Positions 1 to 10,900 are shown, counted from the stretch's first letter. The stretch is 64,000 nucleotides of DNA from an uncultured Geobacter sp. (GCA_937886325.1 CALABV010000210.1:1-64000); one strand, 5' to 3'. Notes: a model not told the origin generated them from the letters alone. Program-made: numbers and translations.

Positions 1-62
1 TTGCGATTCGTGAGGGTGGCCGTACTGTCGGCGCCGGGGTCGTGAGTTCAATTATCGAGTAG
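1..62 (+). CDS. tuf: Elongation factor Tu, C-terminal end (partial, first copy)
   Basis: These are the last 19 codons and the TAG stop of an EF-Tu gene cut by the window start; the frame begins at base 3 and encodes [21 protein letters not shown]-Tu delivers aminoacyl-tRNA to the ribosome. The first 55 bases are identical to the matching part of the complete tuf gene at 15261-16451. The copies differ only in the third bases of the last three codons (ATC GAG TAG against ATA GAA TAA), as expected for two copies kept alike by gene conversion. It precedes rpmG, tRNA-Trp and secE. Confidence 0.95.
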   Translation, partial: AIREGGRTVGAGVVSSIIE

Positions 63-71
63 GGTCATGCT

Positions 72-99
72 TGCGGGGGCTGTTAACACGGCCCCCGCA
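72..99 (+). promoter_or_regulatory. G+C-rich hairpin between tuf and rpmG
   Basis: A perfect 9-bp inverted repeat, TGCGGGGGC and GCCCCCGCA, encloses a 10-base loop that contains TGTTAACA. No run of T follows, so it is not a canonical intrinsic terminator. It may be a partial attenuator, a 3' end protecting the tuf message, or an RNA processing site. The second tuf copy has no such hairpin after it. Confidence 0.45.
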
Positions 100-122
100 G
101 ACATACATAAGAGGAAAATATC

Positions 123-272
123 ATGAGAGATATCATCACCCTTGCGTGCACTGAATGTAAGCATCGCAATTACACTACAACAAAGAATAAAAAAAATACC
201 CCCGGCAAACTTGAGTTTAAGAAATATTGCCGCTTCTGCCGCACTCATACTCTCCATAAAGAAAGTAAGTAA
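123..272 (+). CDS. rpmG: Ribosomal protein bL33, zinc-binding form
   Basis: A 49-residue protein of the large ribosomal subunit that lies near the E site. Cys9, Cys12, Cys36 and Cys39 form the two CxxC pairs of the zinc-binding (C+) form of bL33, and the length is normal. The ATG is preceded by an AGAGG ribosome binding site. The gene sits between tuf and tRNA-Trp, an order common in deltaproteobacteria, and is probably transcribed with both. It falls below many ORF length cut-offs but the family match is clear. Confidence 0.95.
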   Translation: MRDIITLACTECKHRNYTTTKNKKNTPGKLEFKKYCRFCRTHTLHKESK

Positions 273-323
273 CAGATCAGCTTGCACTGAAGTGGTATGC
301 CGTATACTGCTTCGTCTTCATGC

Positions 324-400
324 AGGCCAGTAGCTCTAACGGCTAGAGCACCGGTCTCCAAATCCGGGTGTTGGGGGTTCGAATCCCTCCTGGCCTGCCA
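324..400 (+). tRNA. tRNA-Trp (anticodon CCA)
   Basis: The cloverleaf is complete: 7-bp acceptor stem AGGCCAG/CTGGCCT, D stem GCTC/GAGC, anticodon loop CTCCAAA, T arm with GGTTCGAATCC, discriminator G and an encoded CCA end. Aligned by eye with E. coli tRNA-Trp, the anticodon stem CCGGT/TCCGG has a U31-U39 mismatch where E. coli has U-A. It lies between rpmG and secE and is probably processed from the common transcript. Confidence 0.96.
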
Positions 401-437
401 CTTATTCATTAACCATAAATATAGCAAGGGGTAGCAA

Positions 438-623
438 GTGTTTGCAAAAGCGAAGAGCTTCCTCGATGATGTACGTGCTGAATTGCACAGAGTCACATGG
501 CCGGCGAAGAAAGAAACGTTATCAACGTTGTGGGTTGTTGTGTTTATTATTCTCCTTATTGCTTTTTATCTCGGTTTTTGTGATGTGGTTCTAGCCAAAA
601 TCATGAGAACGTTGCTAGGCTAG
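438..623 (+). CDS. secE: Preprotein translocase subunit SecE
   Basis: A 61-residue single-span SecE, which clamps SecY in the inner-membrane SecYEG channel. The cytoplasmic amphipathic segment has the conserved VRAELHRVTWPAKKET motif (about residues 12-27), followed by one transmembrane helix (about residues 31-53). This is the short form found outside enterobacteria. The start is GTG with AAGGGG upstream. The gene directly precedes nusG, the near-universal order, and is likely co-transcribed with it. Confidence 0.95.
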   Translation: MFAKAKSFLDDVRAELHRVTWPAKKETLSTLWVVVFIILLIAFYLGFCDVVLAKIMRTLLG

Positions 624-632
624 GAGTAGTTC

Positions 633-1160
633 ATGACAAAAAAATGGTACGGGGTACATACGTACTCCGGATTCGAGAATAAGGTAAGGCTTTCCCTGCA
701 GGAACGGGTGAAGAACTTCAATCTCGAAGATCTTTTCGGCGAGATTCTCATTCCTTCGGAAACTGTGGTTGAACTCAAAAAAGGTGAGAAAAAGACGTCA
801 TCGAGGAAGTTCTTCCCTGGCTATATTCTGGTAAACATGGAGTTGAATGATGAGACTTGGCATGTAGTCAAGGAAACATCCAAGGTTACCGGTTTTGTTG
901 GGGGGAATAATCCGGTTCAGATACCTGATGAAGAGGTTATGAAAATCACCCGCCGCATGGAGGAAGGTGCGGAAAAACCAAAACCCAAAGTACTTTTCGA
1001 GGTTGGTGAAACCGTACGGGTGATTGACGGTCCTTTTTTGAATTTTTCCGGTGTTGTGGAGGATGTAAAGCCTGATAAGGGAAAATTACGGGTGATGGTG
1101 AGTATATTTGGTCGCGCTACACCTGTTGAACTCGAGTTCATGCAGGTTGAGAAGTGTTGA
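633..1160 (+). CDS. nusG: Transcription termination/antitermination factor NusG
   Basis: NusG binds the RNA polymerase clamp and links it to Rho or to ribosomal S10. The 175 residues are a normal length. The N-terminal NGN domain begins [16 protein letters not shown], and the C-terminal KOW domain (about residues 125-175) has [19 protein letters not shown]. The ATG follows GGAG and lies 9 bases after secE. Its position between secE and rplK is the standard one. Confidence 0.97.
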   Translation: MTKKWYGVHTYSGFENKVRLSLQERVKNFNLEDLFGEILIPSETVVELKKGEKKTSSRKFFPGYILVNMELNDETWHVVKETSKVTGFVGGNNPVQIPDEEVMKITRRMEEGAEKPKPKVLFEVGETVRVIDGPFLNFSGVVEDVKPDKGKLRVMVSIFGRATPVELEFMQVEKC

Positions 1161-1240
1161 GGCGTGGTTCATTACATGCTGCCCGTAGTTGATGGTATAG
1201 AGAATAAGCGGAGATAACACAGTAATAGAAGGAGTTAACC

Positions 1241-1663
1241 ATGGCAAAAAAGATTACCGGTTATATAAAATTGCAAATTCCTGCCGGCAAGGCAAACCCG
1301 TCTCCTCCCGTGGGGCCTGCGCTTGGTCAGCACGGTGTTAACATAATGGAGTTCTGCAAGGCCTTTAATGCAAAGACTCAAGGTGATGAGGGTACCATAA
1401 CACCAGTTGTAATAACGGTTTATGCTGACAGATCCTTCAGCTTCATTACGAAGACTCCACCTGCATCGGTTCTGATTAAGAAAGCAATCGGCCTTGACAA
1501 AGGGTCAAGTATACCTAACAAGAACAAGGTAGGAAAATTGACCAAGGATCAGGTCAAAGAGATTGCCCAGAAGAAGATGCCGGATTTGAATGCAGCCAGT
1601 CTCGATGCTGCAATACTGACAATAGAAGGCACGGCCCGCAGTATGGGCGTTGAGATTGTCTGA
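1241..1663 (+). CDS. rplK: Ribosomal protein uL11
   Basis: A 140-residue large-subunit protein of the GTPase-associated centre. It binds the 1070 region of 23S rRNA, where thiostrepton acts. The proline-rich N-terminal segment is typical ([20 protein letters not shown]). AGGAG precedes the ATG. The gene starts 80 bases after nusG and is followed by rplA; in related bacteria L1 binding to the rplKA message controls both, but no such site was resolved here. Confidence 0.97.
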   Translation: MAKKITGYIKLQIPAGKANPSPPVGPALGQHGVNIMEFCKAFNAKTQGDEGTITPVVITVYADRSFSFITKTPPASVLIKKAIGLDKGSSIPNKNKVGKLTKDQVKEIAQKKMPDLNAASLDAAILTIEGTARSMGVEIV

Positions 1664-1684
1664 ACAAAGAGAGGGTGATACTAC

Positions 1685-2389
1685 ATGTCACAGATTTCTA
1701 AAAAACACAAAGAAGCACGCGCAAAAATTGATAGATCGAGAACGTATCCATTGAAGGATGCCATAGAAATCGTCAAAGACGCATCGTACTGCAAATTCGA
1801 CGAGACTGTAGACGTGGCGGTTCGATTGGGGGTTGATCCACGTCATGCTGATCAGATGGTACGTGGTGCTGTCGTGCTTCCGAACGGACTGGGAAAAGAA
1901 GTTAGAGTGCTTGTTTTTGCAAAGGGTGAAAAAGAAAAGGAAGCACGAGACGCCGGCGCCGATTACGTTGGGGCGGAAGATCTTGTCGCAAAGATTCAGG
2001 AGGGATGGTTTGATTTCGATATGGCCATCGCAACTCCCGACATGATGGGTGTCGTTGGGAAGATTGGTAAGCTGCTCGGACCAAGAGGACTCATGCCGAA
2101 TCCAAAAGTCGGAACGGTTACTTTTGATATTGAACGTTCCGTGAAGGAATGCAAGGCCGGCAAGGTAGAATATCGCGTTGAGAAAGCAGGTATCGTTCAC
2201 GCGCCGGTTGGAAAACTGTCGTTTGCTACGGAGAATCTCAGCGAGAATATTCTGGCTCTTATTGAAGCCTTATTAAAGGCTAAGCCGTCAGCTGCAAAGG
2301 GGACGTATATTCGAAAAATATCGCTTTCCTCAACGATGGGCCCGGGAATAGGACTCGATGTGGCGGATGTTTCGTCGCAATTGACATAG
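1685..2389 (+). CDS. rplA: Ribosomal protein uL1
   Basis: A 234-residue protein of the L1 stalk, which moves deacylated tRNA out of the E site and in many bacteria also represses its own operon. The signature [20 protein letters not shown] is present near residues 122-141, and the length matches E. coli L1. GAGGG lies upstream of the ATG. It is followed by a long structured leader before rplJ. Confidence 0.97.
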   Translation: MSQISKKHKEARAKIDRSRTYPLKDAIEIVKDASYCKFDETVDVAVRLGVDPRHADQMVRGAVVLPNGLGKEVRVLVFAKGEKEKEARDAGADYVGAEDLVAKIQEGWFDFDMAIATPDMMGVVGKIGKLLGPRGLMPNPKVGTVTFDIERSVKECKAGKVEYRVEKAGIVHAPVGKLSFATENLSENILALIEALLKAKPSAAKGTYIRKISLSSTMGPGIGLDVADVSSQLT

Positions 2390-2409
2390 TAACGGAGATT
2401 TGAGCTAAT

Positions 2410-2550
2410 CGCCAAAGTCAAAGACAGTAGGCGCCGGAGACAGTAAAATCTGTCGGCTTAATCGTTGAAACAGCCTACCGAGACTAGCGGTACGTAAGGG
2501 TTAGCCTGTACGCCCCCGACTTTGGCGGGGTCCTAGGACCCTAACCTTAC
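2410..2550 (+). promoter_or_regulatory. L10 leader (autoregulatory mRNA structure)
   Basis: The rplA-rplJ gap can fold into a closed structure. The arms CGCCAAAGTC (2410-2419) and GACTTTGGCG (2518-2527) make a perfect 10-bp closing helix. Inside it are GTAGGC/GCCTAC and GACAG/CTGTC helices. A competing pair, GTAAGGGTTAG (2494-2504) with CTAACCTTAC (2541-2550), reaches almost to the rplJ ribosome binding site, and GGGTCCTAGGACCC (2528-2541) is a perfect palindrome. In known L10 leaders the L10-L12 complex binds such a structure and lowers rplJL expression. Position and architecture fit; details of the fold are my inference. Confidence 0.8.
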
Positions 2551-2568
2551 AAGAAAGGAGGAAGGCGT

Positions 2569-3093
2569 TTGAAAAAGGAAAACAAGCAGCAGCTGATAAA
2601 CGAACTGCACGAAAAACTTCTCAGCGCAAAAGCGGTTTTTCTGGCCGATTTTCGCGGAATGAACGTAACACAGGCTACGGAATTACGGAATGAATTACGT
2701 AAGGCTTCCGTCGAGTACAGGGTAGTGAAGAACACTCTGCTTGATCGGGCCTCTCAAGGAACCGACAAGGTGTCTTTAACCCCTCACTTTGCCGGACCTA
2801 CTGCGATCGCGTTCAGCTATGATGATCCTGTCGCAGCCGCGAAAGTTTTAACTCGCTGTGCAAAAGATCAGCAGGCTACTTTTAAGCTGAAAGCGGCTGT
2901 TCTCTCCGGGAAATCAATCTCGGTATCTGATATTCAAGCACTTGCGGACCTGCCGAGTAGAGAAGTCCTTCTCGCAAAGCTGCTTGGTACCTTGAATGCA
3001 CCGATTTCCGGTTTTGTCGGTACACTCGCAGCGGTACCAGGAAGTTTTGTCCGAGTACTTGAAGCTGTCAGGTCACAGAAACAAAATGCATAA
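2569..3093 (+). CDS. rplJ: Ribosomal protein uL10
   Basis: A 174-residue protein that anchors bL12 dimers to the ribosome and, with them, represses its own message through the upstream leader. The N-terminal half ([18 protein letters not shown]) is typical of uL10 and the C-terminal helix carries the L12-binding part. The start is TTG, after a strong AAAGGAGG; no ATG fits the family N-terminus. A TTG start next to a structured leader suggests control at initiation. Confidence 0.95.
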   Translation: MKKENKQQLINELHEKLLSAKAVFLADFRGMNVTQATELRNELRKASVEYRVVKNTLLDRASQGTDKVSLTPHFAGPTAIAFSYDDPVAAAKVLTRCAKDQQATFKLKAAVLSGKSISVSDIQALADLPSREVLLAKLLGTLNAPISGFVGTLAAVPGSFVRVLEAVRSQKQNA

Positions 3094-3145
3094 AAATCAC
3101 TAACATTAATTATAACGAAAAAGACCCACTATGGAGGATAGAGTA

Positions 3146-3532
3146 ATGGCCGAAATTACCAAGGCTGATGTAATTAGCTTTATTGAGAACATGTCCGTGC
3201 TGGAACTTTCTGAGCTGGTAAAAGAGCTTGAAGAGAAATTCGGCGTGTCAGCTGCCGCACCAGCTGTCGCCGTTGCTGCTGTTGCCGCACCTGCTGGAGC
3301 TGCTGAAGCCGCTGAAGAAAAAACTGAGTTTGATGTTATCCTGAAGGCTGCCGGCGCAAATAAAATCGGCGTAATCAAAGTTGTGCGCGCATTGACCGGC
3401 CTCGGCCTCAAGGAAGCAAAGGATTTGGTAGACGGCGCTCCTCAGCCTGTCAAGAATGCTGTTTCCAAGGATGAAGCAGAGGACGCAAAGAAGCAGCTGG
3501 TTGAAGCTGGTGCTGAAGTGGAAGTTAAATAA
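3146..3532 (+). CDS. rplL: Ribosomal protein bL12 (L7/L12)
   Basis: A 128-residue stalk protein that recruits translation factors such as EF-G and EF-Tu. It has the helical dimerisation domain (residues 1-33), an alanine-rich hinge (about 36-55) and the globular C-terminal domain with [22 protein letters not shown] 3146, with GGAGG just upstream, gives the usual MAEITKADV start. An in-frame ATG 15 bases earlier lies over that ribosome binding site and is unlikely. Confidence 0.97.
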   Translation: MAEITKADVISFIENMSVLELSELVKELEEKFGVSAAAPAVAVAAVAAPAGAAEAAEEKTEFDVILKAAGANKIGVIKVVRALTGLGLKEAKDLVDGAPQPVKNAVSKDEAEDAKKQLVEAGAEVEVK

Positions 3533-3557
3533 CGAACAGATATATCTATACACCATG

Positions 3558-3586
3558 AGCCAAGGTTGCTTCGTGCGGCCTTGGCT
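3558..3586 (+). promoter_or_regulatory. Attenuator-like hairpin between rplL and rpoB
   Basis: AGCCAAGG (3558-3565) and CCTTGGCT (3579-3586) are perfect complements around a 13-base loop, followed by the U-rich GTTCTATTTTCGTT. In E. coli a partial terminator between rplL and rpoB sets how much transcription enters rpoBC; this hairpin occupies the same place and has a weak U tract. Leaky attenuation is inferred. Confidence 0.55.
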
Positions 3587-3628
3587 GTTCTATTTTCGTT
3601 GAGAAGAGTTTGGTAACAAGCGGCTATT

Positions 3629-3670
3629 CCACCGGACGGCAGGATTCGATGGCCTGTTCGATGCCGGTGG
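3629..3670 (+). promoter_or_regulatory. Second hairpin in the rpoB leader
   Basis: CCACCGG (3629-3635) and CCGGTGG (3664-3670) pair perfectly, with an inner CAGG/CCTG helix (3640-3643 and 3653-3656). It ends 23 bases before the AAAGGAG site of rpoB and has no T run, so it is not a terminator. It may be an RNase III type processing site or a translational control element; I know of no named element that it matches. Confidence 0.4.
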
Positions 3671-3705
3671 AAGGGGCTTTTCAGGCATTCACCAAAGGAG
3701 AAAAT

Positions 3706-6700
3706 ATGGCTTATTCAATTGCGAATAACCACCTTCTGCGTAAAAACTTCGCCAAAATTAAAAAAATTATCGATATACCCAACCTCATCGACATTCAGAA
3801 AAACTCCTACAAAAGATTCCTCCAAGTTGATGTACCTGCGGAAGCAAGAAAAAACTTCGGTCTTGAGGCGGTTTTTCGGAGTGTTTTTCCCATAAAGGAT
3901 TTTACTGAGTCCGCATCTCTTGAATATGTCTCGTACTCCCTTGGTATTCCCAAATATGACGTGGAGGAATGCCATCAGAGAGGCATGACATTTGCCGCTC
4001 CCATGAAAGTAAAAGTTCGACTTGTTATTTGGGATGTTATCAAGGAGACGGGAGCACGTGCCGTTCGAGAGGTGAAGGAGCAGGAAGTATATTTCGGCGA
4101 AATACCGCTCATGACAGAGAACGGTACCTTTATCATCAACGGTACGGAAAGGGTTATTGTAAGCCAGTTACACCGGTCCCCGGGTGTTTTTTACGATCAC
4201 GACAAGGGGAAAACTCATTCGAGCGGAAAGGTTCTCTATTCTGCCCGAGTTATTCCTTATAGAGGCTCATGGCTCGATTTTGAGTTCGACCACAAAGATA
4301 TACTGTATGTTCGAATCGATCGCAGAAGAAAGATGCCCGCAACCGTTCTTTTGAAGGCCTTGGGTTATTCTGCGGAAGAATTGATAAATTACTATTACAA
4401 AAGTGAGGAAATATTCGTCGGTGAACAGATAAGAAAGCTTGCTGATCCCGAATTACTGATAAATCATAAGCCGCATTTTGATATTGTCGATCCAGTATCA
4501 GGAGAAGTAATTCTCAAGGCAAACAGGAAATTCACCAAGGCCGCTATCAAGAAAATGGCGGAGCATGGAATTAAATATATTCCTATTACTGAAGCAGAAA
4601 TTGTCGGAAAGTTCGCTTCACATGATATTGTTGACCCTTCCACCGGCGAAGTTCTGGTGGAATGTAACGATGAAATAACTGCGATAAAGCTTGAGGAAAT
4701 CAAGTCTCGCGAGATTGCTTCTTTCAAAGTGCTCTTCATTGATAATCTTCAGGTTACCTCGTCTCTGCGCGACACCTTGCTGGTTGACAAAATCAGCAGC
4801 ACGGATGAAGCTCTCATAGAGATTTATCGCCGTTTGCGGCCAGGTGATCCTCCAACGCTGAAAAGCGCCCAAGCGCTATTTGAGAACCTGTTTTCCAATC
4901 CTGAGAGATACGATCTGTCAGCTGTCGGCCGTTTGAAGCTCAATTATAAACTCGGCCTTCAAATTCCGCTGGAATGCCAGACCCTCACAAAGGACGACGT
5001 GCTCGAAGTGGTTCGATACCTTATTGATCTGAAAAACGGCAGAGGAGCCATAGACGATATTGATCATCTTGGAAATCGTCGTGTTAGAGCTGTTGGGGAG
5101 CTTCTGGAAAACCAATATCGCATCGGTCTCGTTCGCATGGAGCGGGCCATCAAGGAACGGATGAGTCTGCAAGAGGTTGAGAATCTGATGCCGCATGACC
5201 TCATCAATTCGAAGCCCGTCTCCGCGGTTGTGAAAGAATTTTTCGGTTCTTCTCAGTTGTCGCAGTTCATGGATCAAACCAATCCACTGTCGGAGGTTAC
5301 CCATAAGCGCAGACTTTCCGCCCTTGGTCCGGGAGGTCTTACCCGCGAAAGAGCCGGCTTCGAGGTTCGAGACGTACATCCGACTCACTACGGCCGTGTC
5401 TGTCCTATCGAGACACCGGAAGGCCCGAACATAGGCCTTATAGCTTCGCTCTCGACATATGCTCGAATCAACAAGCACGGTTTTGTTGAGACACCGTATC
5501 GCATCGTAAAGGACGGAATTGTAACGGACGAGGTCAGGTTTTTTTCAGCTCTTGAGGAAGAGGGGCATGCTATTTCTCAGGCGGATGCGGAAGTTGATGA
5601 GAATGGGCGCTTTGTCGCGGACTACGTTTCTGCTCGCAAGGGAGGTGAGTTTGTCCTCATCGGAAGAGACGAAGTTGAATTGATGGACGTTTCACCTTTG
5701 CAACTTGTTTCTGTTGCTGCGTCACTCATCCCTTTTCTTGAAAATGACGACGCAAACCGCGCATTGATGGGATCCAACATGCAGCGCCAGGCGGTCCCTT
5801 TGCTTCGCGCTGATTCACCCCTGGTTGGAACAGGGATGGAGAGGGTTGTCGCGAGAGACTCGGGTGTCTCAGTTGTTGCGAGACATACGGGGATTGTTGA
5901 ATCGGTGGATGCTTCGCGCATTGTCATAAAAATCGATGAAGATGAATACGATGAAACCGGTACCGGCGTTGATATTTACAACCTGATAAAGTTTGCGCGC
6001 TCAAACCAGAACACCTGCATCAACCAGAGACCGGTAGTGCATGTGGGAGATCATGTGAAACGCGGCGATATAATCGCTGACGGGCCTTCCACGGAGATGG
6101 GGGAACTGGCGCTCGGTCAGAACATCCTCGTTGCATTCATGCCCTGGGGTGGATATAACTTCGAAGACTCAATTCTCATTTCCGAGAGATTGGTCAAAGA
6201 CGATCGTTATACCTCCATTCACATAGAGGAATTTGAATGCGTTGCAAGGGACACCAAGCTGGGCAAAGAAGAAATAACCTCCGACATACCGAATCTTGGT
6301 GAAGAAGCTTTAAAAGACCTTGATGAATCAGGTATTATCAGGATCGGAGCGGAGGTTAAACCCGCTGATATACTTGTTGGAAAGATAACGCCAAAAGGCG
6401 AGACACAGCTTTCCCCTGAAGAGAAACTTCTTCGTGCAATATTCGGAGAGAAGGCAGGTGATGTTCGCGATACGTCCTTGAGAGTTCCGCCGGGGGTTGA
6501 AGGGACTGTTATCGGTGCGAAGATATTCTCCCGTAAAGGCTCCGATAAGGATTCGAGAACAGAGAGTATTGAGCGGGCCGAAGAGGAAAAGCTCCGGAAA
6601 GATGAAAAAGACGAGATAAAAATCATTCGAGACGCTGCTGTTGCAAAACTGAAGAAGCTTCTGATTGACAAAGTGTCAGCGGTTACTCTTGAAGACAGGC

Positions 6701-7815
6701 AGGGTCGTCCTGTAATCGTGAAGGGCAAAAGGATTCTGGAAGAAGAGCTTACTTCCGTGCCTCTTGACCGCTGGGATGAAATCGCCATTGTCGATGGAGA
6801 GGGAACTGAAGAAAAGGTTGCACAGATTCTTGCCACCCTGACACAGCAGATTGAACTGATAAACTTTGTATTTGAAGACAAAATTCAGAAGCTGAAAAGA
6901 GGCGATGATCTGCCGCCGGGCGTCATAAAGATGGTAAAGGTGTATGTTGCCATCAAGAGAAAGTTGCAGGTCGGGGATAAGATGGCGGGGCGACATGGAA
7001 ACAAAGGTGTTGTCTCTCGCATTCTCCCTGAAGAAGACATGCCTTATATGGAAGATGGGCGACCTGTTGAAATAGTATTGAACCCGCTTGGTGTCCCGTC
7101 ACGTATGAATGTTGGACAAATTCTAGAAACTCATCTTGGGTGGGCCTCGAAAGGGATTGGTTGGAAAATTGAGGAAATGCTTGCAAAAGCCGGTTCCGCC
7201 GACTCTCTCCGTTCTTTCATCGGAGAGATATATAGCGACCCGGATATGTCGCGGTTTTTGCAAAACCTTGGAGAAGATGAACTCTTAGCGGTTGCGCATC
7301 GACTTAAGAGGGGGATTCCCATGGCGTCTCCCGTCTTTGAAGGTGCTTCGGAACAGCAGGTGCGTGATCTGATGGAAAAAGCGGGCTTTTCTCCTCTCGG
7401 ACAAGTCACTCTGTATGATGGAAAAACCGGTGAGCCTTTCAAGCATAGGGTTACGGCTGGAATCATGTACGTCCTCAAACTCCATCATTTAGTCGACGAC
7501 AAAATCCATGCGCGCTCTATTGGTCCGTACAGCCTTGTTACTCAGCAACCGCTCGGTGGTAAGGCGCAGTTTGGCGGTCAGCGGTTGGGCGAAATGGAAG
7601 TCTGGGCGATGGAGGCGTATGGCGCTGCCTATGCGTTACAGGAATTCCTGACCGTCAAATCCGACGACGTTGCCGGGCGAACACGAATGTACGAAGCTAT
7701 TGTCAAAGGCAAACACACCTTGGAACCAGGACTGCCGGAGTCTTTCAACGTCCTTATTAAGGAGCTTCAATCGTTATGCCTCGATGTCGAACTGCTGGAG
7801 ACTGAAGAAGAATAG
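3706..7815 (+). CDS. rpoB: DNA-directed RNA polymerase subunit beta
   Basis: The beta subunit forms half of the polymerase active cleft. At 1369 residues it has the normal length for this group. The rifampicin-pocket segment starting near residue 514 ([20 protein letters not shown]) equals the wild-type E. coli pattern, so no resistance substitution is seen. The C-terminal part with [17 protein letters not shown] is intact. ATG 3706 follows AAAGGAG; an in-frame start 96 bases upstream would place coding over the leader hairpin and adds residues unlike the family. Confidence 0.98.
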   Translation: MAYSIANNHLLRKNFAKIKKIIDIPNLIDIQKNSYKRFLQVDVPAEARKNFGLEAVFRSVFPIKDFTESASLEYVSYSLGIPKYDVEECHQRGMTFAAPMKVKVRLVIWDVIKETGARAVREVKEQEVYFGEIPLMTENGTFIINGTERVIVSQLHRSPGVFYDHDKGKTHSSGKVLYSARVIPYRGSWLDFEFDHKDILYVRIDRRRKMPATVLLKALGYSAEELINYYYKSEEIFVGEQIRKLADPELLINHKPHFDIVDPVSGEVILKANRKFTKAAIKKMAEHGIKYIPITEAEIVGKFASHDIVDPSTGEVLVECNDEITAIKLEEIKSREIASFKVLFIDNLQVTSSLRDTLLVDKISSTDEALIEIYRRLRPGDPPTLKSAQALFENLFSNPERYDLSAVGRLKLNYKLGLQIPLECQTLTKDDVLEVVRYLIDLKNGRGAIDDIDHLGNRRVRAVGELLENQYRIGLVRMERAIKERMSLQEVENLMPHDLINSKPVSAVVKEFFGSSQLSQFMDQTNPLSEVTHKRRLSALGPGGLTRERAGFEVRDVHPTHYGRVCPIETPEGPNIGLIASLSTYARINKHGFVETPYRIVKDGIVTDEVRFFSALEEEGHAISQADAEVDENGRFVADYVSARKGGEFVLIGRDEVELMDVSPLQLVSVAASLIPFLENDDANRALMGSNMQRQAVPLLRADSPLVGTGMERVVARDSGVSVVARHTGIVESVDASRIVIKIDEDEYDETGTGVDIYNLIKFARSNQNTCINQRPVVHVGDHVKRGDIIADGPSTEMGELALGQNILVAFMPWGGYNFEDSILISERLVKDDRYTSIHIEEFECVARDTKLGKEEITSDIPNLGEEALKDLDESGIIRIGAEVKPADILVGKITPKGETQLSPEEKLLRAIFGEKAGDVRDTSLRVPPGVEGTVIGAKIFSRKGSDKDSRTESIERAEEEKLRKDEKDEIKIIRDAAVAKLKKLLIDKVSAVTLEDRQGRPVIVKGKRILEEELTSVPLDRWDEIAIVDGEGTEEKVAQILATLTQQIELINFVFEDKIQKLKRGDDLPPGVIKMVKVYVAIKRKLQVGDKMAGRHGNKGVVSRILPEEDMPYMEDGRPVEIVLNPLGVPSRMNVGQILETHLGWASKGIGWKIEEMLAKAGSADSLRSFIGEIYSDPDMSRFLQNLGEDELLAVAHRLKRGIPMASPVFEGASEQQVRDLMEKAGFSPLGQVTLYDGKTGEPFKHRVTAGIMYVLKLHHLVDDKIHARSIGPYSLVTQQPLGGKAQFGGQRLGEMEVWAMEAYGAAYALQEFLTVKSDDVAGRTRMYEAIVKGKHTLEPGLPESFNVLIKELQSLCLDVELLETEEE

Positions 7816-7967
7816 CTTATCTCCTTGCTGTACGTCGCTTGAAGGATGCGTTGTATGTCCTGCCGCCTTTCTCTCTGCGATGTCAGGTCTCTGGGTGGTC
7901 GCCGAAGTTTTTGAACATACTAGCTTGGGAAAGCATTTCCGGCCGTATGCCGGAGAGCAGCAACCAA

Positions 7968-7984
7968 CTCCTAAAAAAAGGAGG
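7968..7984 (+). promoter_or_regulatory. Ribosome binding site of rpoC, possibly masked
   Basis: The rpoC ribosome binding site AGGAGG (7979-7984) is preceded, six A residues away, by CTCCT (7968-7972). The two can pair as a small 5-bp hairpin covering the site. A further CCGGC/GCCGG hairpin lies just upstream (7940-7954). The masking is weak and inferred only from complementarity. Confidence 0.35.
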
Positions 7985-7992
7985 AAAGAAAT

Positions 7993-10900
7993 TTGGAAGA
8001 CTTTTTCAGTTTTTTTGAGAAACCAAAGGATCCGTTACATTTTTCAGCAATAAGAATATCTATCTCGTCGCCGGAGAAAATCCGGGAGCGTTCCTTCGGA
8101 GAGGTTAAAAAACCGGAAACAATTAATTACCGTACCTTCAAACCGGAACGTGACGGCCTTTTCTGCGCAAAAATATTTGGGCCAACGAAAGACTACGAGT
8201 GTAACTGCGGAAAATACAAAAGAATGAAGCACCGTGGAATTGTTTGTGAAAAATGCGGTGTTGAAGTGATTCCCTCAAAAGTGAGGCGTGAGCGGCTGGG
8301 CCATATCGACCTTGCGACACCGGTGGCTCATATCTGGTTTCTCCGATCTCTGCCATCTCGTATCGGAAATCTCCTTGATATTTCCCTGAAGGATCTCGAA
8401 AAAGTTCTCTACTTTGAGGCGTATGCAGTTACCGAGCCGGGGAATTCAGGTCTGGGTTTAGCAGAGGTTGTTAGCGAAGATCGGTACCTGAAACTCAAAG
8501 AGGAGCTTGGTAGCGGTTTCGAGGCGGGGATGGGCGCTGCTGCTATCAGGGAGTGCCTGAAGTCCCTGGACATGGAAACCTTGGCAGTTCAACTGCGCAC
8601 TGAAATGTTGGATGCAACCAGTGAGGCGAAAAGAAAGAAGATTTCGAAACGCCTTAAGGTTGTCGACGCGTTTAAAGCCTCTGGAAACAGGCCCGAGTGG
8701 ATGATTCTTGAATGCATTCCTGTCTTGCCGCCTGAATTGCGCCCATTGGTTCCTCTCGATGGAGGCCGTTTTGCAACTTCTGATTTAAATGATTTGTATC
8801 GAAGGGTAATCAATCGGAACAATCGTCTGAAGCGTTTGATGGAGTTGCAGGCTCCGGAAGTTATTATCCGAAACGAGAAGCGGATGCTTCAAGAGGCAGT
8901 CGATGCCCTGTTTGACAACGGACGGCGCGGTAGGGCAATTGCCGGTCCTAACAAGAGGCCGTTGAAGTCACTCTCAGATATGCTGAAAGGCAAGTCCGGT
9001 CGCTTCCGTCAAAACCTGCTTGGAAAGCGTGTCGATTACTCCGGTCGATCCGTTATTGTTGTCGGTCCTGAATTGAGACTTCACCAATGCGGTCTTCCGA
9101 AAAAGATGGCGCTTGAGCTGTTTAAGCCCTTCATCTATAACAAGCTGGAGGAGCGCGGTTTCGTTACAACGATAAAAAGCGCGAAAAAGATGGTTGAAAA
9201 GGAGCGCCCGGAGGTTTGGGACGTTCTCGAAGAAGTAATTAAGGAACATCCGGTTATGCTGAACCGTGCCCCGACACTCCATCGACTTGGTATTCAGGCA
9301 TTCGAGCCGGTACTTATCGAAGGAAAGGCAATACAGCTGCATCCACTGGTATGTACGGCATTCAATGCCGACTTTGATGGTGATCAGATGGCGGTTCATC
9401 TCCCTCTCTCCATTGAGAGCCAGGTGGAAGCCCGTGTTCTCATGATGAGTACCAATAACATCCTTTCACCGGCGCACGGAAAGCCGATAATAGTGCCTTC
9501 TCAGGACATGGTTCTCGGTATTTACTTCATGACGCGCGATAAATACTTTGCCAAGGGTGAAGGAAAGATCTTTGCTTCTCCCGAAGAAGTTCGAATGGCG
9601 TATGATGCCGGTGAACTGGATCTGCATGCGCGGATACATGTCCGTCTAAAGAATCTGTCCAGCGACGAAGCCCCACAAAGAATAGAGACCACAACTGGCC
9701 GTATTCTTCTCCGGGAAATCCTTCCCGAGGCTGTTCCATTTGCAGCAATAAATAAGGTAATGACCAAAAAGGAACTTTCGAATCTCGTCGATGTGTGCTA
9801 TCGACTCGCCGGGAACAAAGACACGGTCATTCTTGCCGACAAGTTGAAGGAGATCGGGTTCCGGTACTCAACTGAAGCCGGTATTTCGATTTGTATCGAC
9901 GATATGGTTATTCCGGGGGGCAAAACCTTTATTATCGAAAAAGCTACTGAAGAAGTTAAAGAGATTCAGAACCAGTACACTGAAGGATTAATTACGGATG
10001 GAGAGCGCTATAATAAGGTTATCGATATCTGGGCAAAATCGACCGAAGAAATTGCTAAAGAGATGCTCGACAACCTTTCTCGTGATACGGTTGCGTCGCC
10101 GGATGGAAAGGAAGTAAAGGTTCCATCGTTTAACGCGATTCATATGATGGCTGATTCAGGTTCAAGGGGTTCGGCGCAGCAGATTCGACAATTGGCGGGG
10201 ATGCGAGGCCTTATGGCAAAACCGTCCGGCGAAATCATTGAGACGCCTATCACGGCTAATTTTAGAGAGGGATTGACAGTACTGCAATATTTCATATCGA
10301 CTCATGGCGCCCGTAAGGGTCTCGCAGATACAGCGCTGAAGACGGCCAATTCCGGCTATCTTACCAGGAGGCTCGTTGATGTTGCGCAGGACGCGATTAT
10401 TACAGAAGAAGATTGTGGGACCCTTGACGGTCTTCTGGTTTCAGCTCTGACCGAAGGTGGAGAGATTATCGAGCATATTGGCGACCGAATTCTTGGAAGA
10501 GTGGCCCTCGATGATATCCTGGACCCTGTAACCGATGAGGTTCTGGTTCCGGCAAATGAAGAGATTGACGAGACTCTGGTTGCTAAGATTGAAGAAGCCG
10601 GCCTGGAAAAGGTCAAGATCCGGTCGGTTCTTACCTGTCAGAGCAAGCGCGGCATATGTGCAAAATGTTATGGGCGCGACCTCGCGCGCGGCCATCTGGT
10701 GAATCTGGGAGAAGCAGTTGGTGTCATCGCTGCCCAGTCAATCGGCGAGCCGGGTACACAGCTTACCATGAGAACATTCCATATCGGAGGAACCGCATCT
10801 CGACATGCAGAGCAGACATCTTTGGAATCCCGGAATGAGGGTACCGTAAAGTTCATCAACATAAACAGCGTCACTACTGCCGAAAACCATTTTATTGTTA

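Noticed and set aside
3610..3705. Extended N-terminus for rpoB
   Set aside because: The added 32 residues do not resemble RpoB and would be translated through the leader hairpin; ATG 3706 has the proper ribosome binding site.
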